A stretch of DNA of 34,490 nucleotides from Acidimicrobiaceae bacterium (lineage in GTDB: Bacteria > Actinomycetota > Acidimicrobiia > Acidimicrobiales > RAAP-2): the NCBI GenBank assembly GCA_027306525.1, contig DAHUZM010000034.1:1-34490 (forward strand), given 5' to 3'. Made by a program: the position numbers and the translations under genes. A model generated the notes under the pieces. The model was given only the letters and a program-made list of their open reading frames with translations. It ran no database searches and had not been told where the DNA came from. Every line of letters starts with the position of its first letter. The first letter of the stretch is position 1. This document shows positions 28,720-34,490 of this stretch, in pieces.

Positions 28720-30252
28720 TCACGGGGCCAGCGCAGCGAGGAGCATGGTCTTGACGATCGGGCCGGCGATCGTCGCGCCGGCCGTGGAGAGCGGCTGTGA
28801 CGGCACGACGACCGCGATGGCCACCCTGGGGTTCGTGGCCGGCGCGAAGCCGATCATCCAGTCGGCGACCGAGGTGATGCTCGGGTAGCCCACCTGGGCC
28901 GTGCCCGTCTTCACCGCGACGTGCAAGGCGGGGGGGAAGCCGACGCCCGAGGCGGTGCCCGACGGGGACGTCGCGACCGCCTCCATGAGCGGGATCACGT
29001 TGGCCGCCGCGGCGCCGGAGGTCGCCTGCCTCCAGACGTGCGGCCGGTACCTCTTGACGACCTGGCCCTGGGCATCGGTGACCTTGGCCAAGAAATGCGG
29101 CGCCATCACCGCTCCCCCGTTGGCTATCCCCGCCGCCACGAGCACGTTCTCCAAGGCGGTGGTCGCCACGTCCTGCTGGCCGAAGGCCGAGTAGGCCTGG
29201 CCGGGCACGCCGGGGTCGCCTCCCGGGCTCAGCTGTCTGGCGTTCGGGTAGCGCGACGGCTGGACGTAGCCCGCTGGCAGATCCAAGGGTGGCACGGCGT
29301 TGAAACCGAACAGCTCCGCCTGCCGGGCAAGGTGGTCGGCACCGAGAAGCAGGCCGAGCTTGGCATATCCAGGATCGCAGGACTCGGGCAGCATCGCGGC
29401 GATCGTCCCGCCGCAGGGTGTGGCCGCAGCCGCAGTGTCGGCGTCGTTGCAGATCTGCTGATTCGTGTCGGGGATGTTGGTGAGGCATCGTGTGACCGGG
29501 AAGTCGTAGGAGGCGAGCACGGGATCGAGGTTGAAGATGGCCGCCGTGGTGACGACCTTCGCCGTCGACCCGGGTGGGATCGCGTTGTAGGTAGCCAAGG
29601 GGTAGATGGGGGCGTAACCCTCCGCGTCCTGGGCGTGGTAGGCGTTCCAAGCAGCGCGCTCCTCCCCGTAGCTCGGGGCGGTGAGCGGCGTCGGGTCGTA
29701 GCTCGGACTCGACGCCATCGCCAGGACCGCGCCGGTACGGGGGTCCACCATCACGATCGCCCCGTCCCGGTTGGGCCCCGGAAGGCCGTTCAGGGCGTCG
29801 ACAGCGGCTCGCTGCAGGGCCGGTACCACCGTGAGCGTGATGTCGTCGGTGGTCGCGCCGGGCGGTGAGAGCAGCTGGCTGAGCGTCTCGGCCGAGCGCT
29901 CGTGCCGTTCGAGGTACGAGCCGTAGGTGGCCTCGACCCCGGTGGAGCGGTAAAAGGGCGAGTAGGTCCCGACGATCTGAGAGAACAGCGCTCCGGTCGG
30001 GTACACCCGCTTGAACTGGTAGGAGTGCGAGCCGCTGGGCGCAATTCGTACCGACGTGGCGAGCAGCGTGCCGTCGGCGGCGTACACGTTTCCCCGATCC
30101 TCCTCGAGATAGTTGGGGACCCGATTGACCGGATTGGAGCCCGATTGCGCGAGCGACGGGCCCTTGGAGACCTGGATGTTCACGAGCTGCACGACCACGA
30201 GGGCGAAGCACACGATGAGGACGAGCCCCAACCAGCGGATGCGCCGGGACAC
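28720..30252 (-). CDS. pbpA: Penicillin-binding protein (class B transpeptidase, PbpA-like)
   Basis: N-terminal TM, PPGSTAKVVTTAAIF (SxxK) and VAVKTGTAQVGYPS (KTG) motifs; GTG start overlaps pstP stop (TAGTG). Confidence 0.94.
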   Translation of the reverse strand: MSRRIRWLGLVLIVCFALVVVQLVNIQVSKGPSLAQSGSNPVNRVPNYLEEDRGNVYAADGTLLATSVRIAPSGSHSYQFKRVYPTGALFSQIVGTYSPFYRSTGVEATYGSYLERHERSAETLSQLLSPPGATTDDITLTVVPALQRAAVDALNGLPGPNRDGAIVMVDPRTGAVLAMASSPSYDPTPLTAPSYGEERAAWNAYHAQDAEGYAPIYPLATYNAIPPGSTAKVVTTAAIFNLDPVLASYDFPVTRCLTNIPDTNQQICNDADTAAAATPCGGTIAAMLPESCDPGYAKLGLLLGADHLARQAELFGFNAVPPLDLPAGYVQPSRYPNARQLSPGGDPGVPGQAYSAFGQQDVATTALENVLVAAGIANGGAVMAPHFLAKVTDAQGQVVKRYRPHVWRQATSGAAAANVIPLMEAVATSPSGTASGVGFPPALHVAVKTGTAQVGYPSITSVADWMIGFAPATNPRVAIAVVVPSQPLSTAGATIAGPIVKTMLLAALAP

Positions 30253-31631
30253 TAGAGCCCGCCATTGAGCGCCGCGCTGTTCTGTTGCGCCAAGAACTCT
30301 TGGTGCAGGTTTGCGATGTATTGCTCGCCCGCCCGCAGCGACGGCTCGTTCACCGTCGCGCGCAGAGCGGGGAGCCTGCGTGGGAGCACCTGTGCGGTGG
30401 TCACGCCCGTGAGGTCCAAGAGCTTGGGCTGGAACCCGAGGAACCCACCCTTGCGGCCCTGGTAGACGGCCAGGTGGTCGTGGTCGACCGCCACGTACCA
30501 GTTGTCCATCGCGTACCAGTGCACAACGGCCACCGCCCCGGCCGGCACGGCCAGGACGAGGACGAAGAACAGGATCACGCGCAGCGTAATCCGGCGGGGG
30601 ATGCCCAGCCTGCGCCGGCGCTCGCGCCGCGTCTCGCGGGGCAGCGGGGCCAGCTCGGGCCGGGGCCGGTACTCGCGCGGGGGAAGGGTCTGCACGGCGG
30701 CCGGCGAGGAGACGAAGGCCTCGGCGGCCGGCGCGTCGGGGTCACGTCCGCCTGGGACCGCCCGCACCACCGCGGTGATCGGGTCTCCCCCCGGATGGGT
30801 GCCGGTCACGGGGGGGGCACCCTCGGCGCCCGAGGCCCTCCGCACCACGTTCACCGGTCCGGGCACCGAGACCCGCGAAACCGCCGAGGGTTCGGGCGCT
30901 CCCTCCTCGCCGACGAGCACGTCCACCACGACGACGGTGATGTTGTCGCTCCCACCGTGGGCGTTTGCCCGGTCGACCAGGGCTCGGGCCGCCTTGCGGG
31001 GGTCCTTGACCGTCTCGAGCACCTGCGAGATCTGGGCGACGCTGACCTCGTTGGTCAATCCGTCGCTGCAGAGCAGCAAGCGGTCGCCCGTGTGGACGTG
31101 CAGCTCCCAAAGATCGACGTCGACGTCGGGGCCGACACCGAGCGCCCGCGTGAGGATGTGCCGGTGCGGGTGCACCTCCGCCTCGGCCTCGGTCATCTCG
31201 CCGTGGCGGACCCGCTCCTCGGCCAGGCTGTGGTCGGCGGTGATCTGGCGGACCTGGCCGCCCGACATGAGATAGGCCCGCGAGTCGCCGACGTTGGCGA
31301 GGCACATCACGTCCCGGCCGTCGGAGCCCACGGTCAGCCCGGCGGCCGTGAGGGTCGTGCCCATCCCCCGCAGCTGCTCGACCTCGAGGCTCTTCTCCCA
31401 GATCGCCGAGTTGGCCGCGACGAACGCCTCGCGCAATCCCGCGATCGTCGGGTTCTGGTCATAGGCGCTCTGCAGCGTGTCGACGGCGATGCGCGCCGCC
31501 ACCTCGCCTCCGACGTGGCCCCCCATCCCGTCGGCCACTGCGAAGAGGGTGTCGCCAGCGGCGGCGCGGTCCTCGTTGCTGTCCCGGGCCCGACCGACAT
31601 CGGTGGCGACCCCGGACCGCAGGACTGTCAT
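30252..31631 (-). CDS. pstP: PP2C-family serine/threonine phosphatase (PstP-like)
   Basis: DSNEDRAAAGDTLFAVADGMGGHVGGEVAA, NVGDSRAYLMSGGQVRQITADHSL, SDGLTNEV, GGSDNITVVVV; one TM and extracellular tail. Confidence 0.96.
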   Translation of the reverse strand: MTVLRSGVATDVGRARDSNEDRAAAGDTLFAVADGMGGHVGGEVAARIAVDTLQSAYDQNPTIAGLREAFVAANSAIWEKSLEVEQLRGMGTTLTAAGLTVGSDGRDVMCLANVGDSRAYLMSGGQVRQITADHSLAEERVRHGEMTEAEAEVHPHRHILTRALGVGPDVDVDLWELHVHTGDRLLLCSDGLTNEVSVAQISQVLETVKDPRKAARALVDRANAHGGSDNITVVVVDVLVGEEGAPEPSAVSRVSVPGPVNVVRRASGAEGAPPVTGTHPGGDPITAVVRAVPGGRDPDAPAAEAFVSSPAAVQTLPPREYRPRPELAPLPRETRRERRRRLGIPRRITLRVILFFVLVLAVPAGAVAVVHWYAMDNWYVAVDHDHLAVYQGRKGGFLGFQPKLLDLTGVTTAQVLPRRLPALRATVNEPSLRAGEQYIANLHQEFLAQQNSAALNGGL

Positions 31632-32125
31632 CGGCGGACCTCGAAGACCGTCGCCCCGATCTGCAACAGATCGCCCTTGGCCAGGCGGGACGGTTGCGAG
31701 ATCCGCTCCGAGTTGACGAACGTGCCGTTGGTCGAGCCCAGGTCCTCGACCCAGACCTGGCCGCCGCTTCGATAGAGCCGGGCGTGCACCGTGGAGCTGT
31801 ACGCGTCGTAGGTCGTCGGGATCCCGCAGCCGTTGGAACGGCCGACCGTCACCTCGCCATCGAGGTCGTAGACGGTGCCCTCACGCTCGTGTGGCTCGAT
31901 GACCTCCAGGCGCAGTTGACGGCGCGACCGGGTCTCACGCAGCGGGCGCTGGTCCTCGTCCTCCGCCCTGCGCTGCGCCCGCCGCTGGGCGCGTGTCGGT
32001 CCGGCAGGGCGAACCTCCACGAACACGGCGCGGACGACCCGAAGGAAGAACAAGAAGATCAGGATCACGACCAACCACTGCAGTGGCCGGATGATCGCCG
32101 AGTAGTTGGTGCCTAGAAGGAGCAC
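31628..32125 (-). CDS. fhaB: FHA-domain membrane protein (FhaB/FipA-like)
   Basis: N-terminal TM; GTVYDLDGEVTVGRSNGCGIPTTYDAYSSTVHARLYRSGGQVWVEDLGSTNGTFVNSERI. Confidence 0.93.
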   Translation of the reverse strand: MLLLGTNYSAIIRPLQWLVVILIFLFFLRVVRAVFVEVRPAGPTRAQRRAQRRAEDEDQRPLRETRSRRQLRLEVIEPHEREGTVYDLDGEVTVGRSNGCGIPTTYDAYSSTVHARLYRSGGQVWVEDLGSTNGTFVNSERISQPSRLAKGDLLQIGATVFEVRR

Positions 32126-32138
32126 GGGAGATGCGCCC

Positions 32139-32807
32139 TCATAGCATCTCGAAGATGAGGGTCGTGGAGCCCACGGTGATGCTGTCGCCGGTCGAGAGGT
32201 AGCTCTCCCGCACCGGCATCCCGTTCACCCTGGTGCCGTTGGTGGACCCGAGGTCCCGGATCATGAAGGCGTCGTTCATTCGAAGCACCTCGGCATGACG
32301 CCGGCTCACGTTGGGGTCGCTGAGCACGATCGAGCACTCGGGCATCCGGCCGATGACCAGGGGCTCGCCTTCGATCTGGACCCGGCCACCCCCAGGAAGC
32401 ACAAGCTCGGCGGGTGCGAGACCGTCGGGGCCCTCGATGACCTCGGCATCGATGTTGAAGCGGCCTGCCCGGAGCCTCGGCCCCTCCAGGATCTGGACAT
32501 CGATCGGGCCCACGAAGATGTACTGCTCGTTGCGAGCGTGCTCCCGCGCCGCCTCGGCGAGCTCGCGGACGAGCGCGTCGAGGAAGTTGGCGAACCGGTC
32601 GACGTCGGGCTTGGCGAGCGTCACCGAGAAGGAATTGGGCGCGATGAGCCCGCGCACGCCGACACGCCGATGGAGGTCCATCTCTCGTGTCAGGCGGCGC
32701 CCGATCTCGACCGGCTGGAGGTTGCTACGGAAGGGTTTGGCCAACGTTCCTTCCACAAGGCGCTCGAGTCTGTCCTCGAACTGCTGGAGTCCCATGGTCT
32801 CGGACAT
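32139..32807 (-). CDS. fhaA: DUF3662 + FHA domain protein (FhaA-like)
   Basis: MGLQQFEDRLERLVEGTLAKPFRSNLQPVEIGRRLTREMD N-terminus; VIGRMPECSIVLSDPNVSRRHAEVLRMNDAFMIRDLGSTNGTRVNG FHA. Confidence 0.94.
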   Translation of the reverse strand: MSETMGLQQFEDRLERLVEGTLAKPFRSNLQPVEIGRRLTREMDLHRRVGVRGLIAPNSFSVTLAKPDVDRFANFLDALVRELAEAAREHARNEQYIFVGPIDVQILEGPRLRAGRFNIDAEVIEGPDGLAPAELVLPGGGRVQIEGEPLVIGRMPECSIVLSDPNVSRRHAEVLRMNDAFMIRDLGSTNGTRVNGMPVRESYLSTGDSITVGSTTLIFEML

Positions 32808-32909
32808 CCTACCGGCAGGGGCTGGAAATCCCGATGCGCTGTGCCGCGCCGGCCCTGCTCACCGCGGGTGGAGACGGGCGCAGTGGCTTGACTAGCCTGA
32901 TCCGGCTCC

Positions 32910-32996
32910 GGGCGAGTGGCGGAATAGGCAGACGCGCAGGATTCAGGTTCCTGTGTCCGCAAGGACGTGGGGGTTCAAGTCCCCCCTCGCCCACCA
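32910..32996 (+). tRNA. tRNA-Leu (anticodon CAG), CCA encoded
   Basis: GGGCGAG...CTCGCCC-A-CCA acceptor stem, long variable arm, CAGGA-UUCAGGU-UCCUG anticodon arm, GGGGGTTCAAGTCCCCC T arm. Confidence 0.95.
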
Positions 32997-33056
32997 GGGT
33001 GATTCCGACCGGGCGGGCGATTCGGCGGGTTCCGACGCCGCCCGTGGGAACCAGAT

Positions 33057-33100
33057 TGTCAGGTTTCTCCTGACGCCTTGCTGTAAGGTGGCGCCTGACA
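33057..33100. promoter_or_regulatory. Candidate operator/promoter: TGTCAGG...CCTGACG...CCTGACA inverted/direct repeats upstream of the ClpX-type zinc-finger gene
   Basis: TGTCAGG 33057-33063, CCTGACG 33069-33075, CCTGACA 33094-33100, just upstream of RBS GAGGAGGT and ATG 33117. Confidence 0.45.
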
Positions 33101-33116
33101 TCGAGGAGGTCGCGAC

Positions 33117-33479
33117 ATGGCCGGGACCACGACTCCCATCGCCTGCTGCTCGTTCTGCCTGAAGCCCAACACCGAGGTGAAGAAGCTGGTGGCGGGGCCG
33201 GGCGTGTACATCTGCGACGTCTGCGTCGGGCTGTGCACCACCGTCATGACCGAGACGTCGAGCGGGCCACCCCGTCCACTCCCCTGGCAGGGCGAGCTGA
33301 CGGGCGACCAGCTCTTGGCGATGCTCCCCAGCTATGCGGCGGCCGGGACCCAGGTCGAGGCGAACCTCACCGAATGCGTGCGTCGAGCCCGCGAGCTCGG
33401 CGCCACCTGGGCCAAGGTCGGCGAGGCGCTCGGCATGACGCGCCAGTCGGCGTGGGAGCGCTTTTCCGGGGAGGACTAA
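33117..33479 (+). CDS. ClpX-type C4 zinc-finger protein with C-terminal HTH-like region
   Basis: [35 protein letters not shown] matches ClpX zf-C4; C-terminus [26 protein letters not shown] resembles an HTH. No AAA+ domain. Confidence 0.85.
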   Translation: MAGTTTPIACCSFCLKPNTEVKKLVAGPGVYICDVCVGLCTTVMTETSSGPPRPLPWQGELTGDQLLAMLPSYAAAGTQVEANLTECVRRARELGATWAKVGEALGMTRQSAWERFSGED

Positions 33480-33489
33480 GAACGTCGTC

Positions 33490-34305
33490 ATGCCCGACGA
33501 CGCCACCCCCGCCCCCCGCTACACCCACGGCCATCATGCGAGCGTGCTTCGCTCGCACCGCTGGAGGACCGCTGAGAACTCGGCCGGCTATCTCCTCCCC
33601 CACCTGCGACCGGGACTCGAGGTGCTCGACGTCGGCTGCGGGCCCGGGACGATCACGGCGGGCCTCTCCGCGCTGGTCGCCCCCGGGAGCGTGCTCGGTC
33701 TGGACCGCTCCGAGCAGGTGGTGCGGGCCGCGCGGGAGTCCACGGTTGGCATTCCGGACCTCGCATTCGTCCCAGGCGATGTCTACGCAATGGAATTCGC
33801 CGATCACGCCTTCGACGTGGTGCACGCGCACCAGGTCCTCCAGCACCTCGATGACCCCGTGGCCGCGCTGGTCGAGATGCGTCGGGTGTGCCGCCCGGGG
33901 GGGCTGATCGCGCTGCGTGACGGCGACTACGCCACGATGGGGTGGTATCCCGACTACCCCGAGCTCGCCCAGTGGCTCGACCTCTACCGCCGCACCGCCC
34001 GCGCGAACGGCGGGGAACCCGATGCGGCGCGCCACCTCGTCGCATGGGCACGCGCCGCCGGGTGCATCGGCATCGAGCCCTCCGCCTCGGCGTGGTGCTT
34101 CGCCACCCCCGAGGACCGCCGCTGGTGGGCCGAGACCTGGGCGGAGCGCTTCACCGCGAGCGCCGTCGCGACCCGGATCCTCGAGCTCGGCCTCGCCGAC
34201 CAGGCGACACTCGAGGCAATCGGCGCGGCGTGGCTGCGCTGGGCGGACGAACCCGACGGGTGGTTCTCGGTTCTCCACGGCGAGGTGCTGTGCCGCCCCG
34301 GATGA
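33490..34305 (+). CDS. Class I SAM-dependent methyltransferase
   Basis: HLRPGLEVLDVGCGPGTITAGLSALVAPGSVLGLDRS, FDVVHAHQVLQHLDDPVAALVEMRRVCRPGG. Confidence 0.94.
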   Translation: MPDDATPAPRYTHGHHASVLRSHRWRTAENSAGYLLPHLRPGLEVLDVGCGPGTITAGLSALVAPGSVLGLDRSEQVVRAARESTVGIPDLAFVPGDVYAMEFADHAFDVVHAHQVLQHLDDPVAALVEMRRVCRPGGLIALRDGDYATMGWYPDYPELAQWLDLYRRTARANGGEPDAARHLVAWARAAGCIGIEPSASAWCFATPEDRRWWAETWAERFTASAVATRILELGLADQATLEAIGAAWLRWADEPDGWFSVLHGEVLCRPG

Positions 34306-34490
34306 GCGCCCTCGGGTGCCCGTCGCGAGGTGCTCGCCGGCGCGGTCCGGCGCAGTGATCGAATTGGCTGGTCAACAGGTACGATGTCGGCACCGTCGGA
34401 CGGCCGGCGGCTTACGATCGACGAGGTGGCCGGGTGATTCTGCACCGTGACGGGTCGACCCGTCGCAGCGCGGCCGAACCCAGGCCCTCG

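Noticed and set aside
28649-30265. 538-aa minus-strand ORF
   Set aside because: Frame-shifted shadow of pbpA, Arg/Gly/Pro-rich.
34306-34490. Possible start of another ORF at the right edge
   Set aside because: Too short and without recognisable motifs to support a call.

Overview
High-GC, actinobacterial-looking chromosomal window (Acidimicrobiia-like by overall impression; lineage not testable here). The left edge (about 1-4400) looks accessory: a truncated IS3-type OrfA, a divergent SDR/TetR pair with tandem operator-like repeats, a wHTH/coiled-coil orphan and a secreted repeat protein. The middle holds metabolic modules: acyl-CoA dehydrogenase, nitroreductase, glnK-amt, a Gfo/Idh/MocA oxidoreductase, a three-gene hexuronate operon, an IMPase-like protein, and a large acetate module (acs, satP-like, LytS/LytTR, DUF485, ActP-like). 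The right side is a conserved actinobacterial cell-envelope/signalling block (crgA, trpG/pabA, pknB, pbpA, pstP, fhaB, fhaA, tRNA-Leu), here without rodA or pknA. The most exciting item is the minus-strand operon 13459->9415: SDR (UxuB-like) - UxaC - GntK::LarA-like fusion. The LarA-like half keeps the H-x9-K-x15-H spacing expected for a nickel-pincer-nucleotide enzyme. D-mannonate and D-gluconate are C2 epimers, so I predict an undescribed or little-described hexuronate route: D-glucuronate -> D-fructuronate -> D-mannonate -> (Ni-pincer 2-epimerase) D-gluconate -> (fused gluconokinase) 6-phosphogluconate. This would bypass mannonate dehydratase and the KDG pathway. All family calls are from reading the translations; no database search was run.
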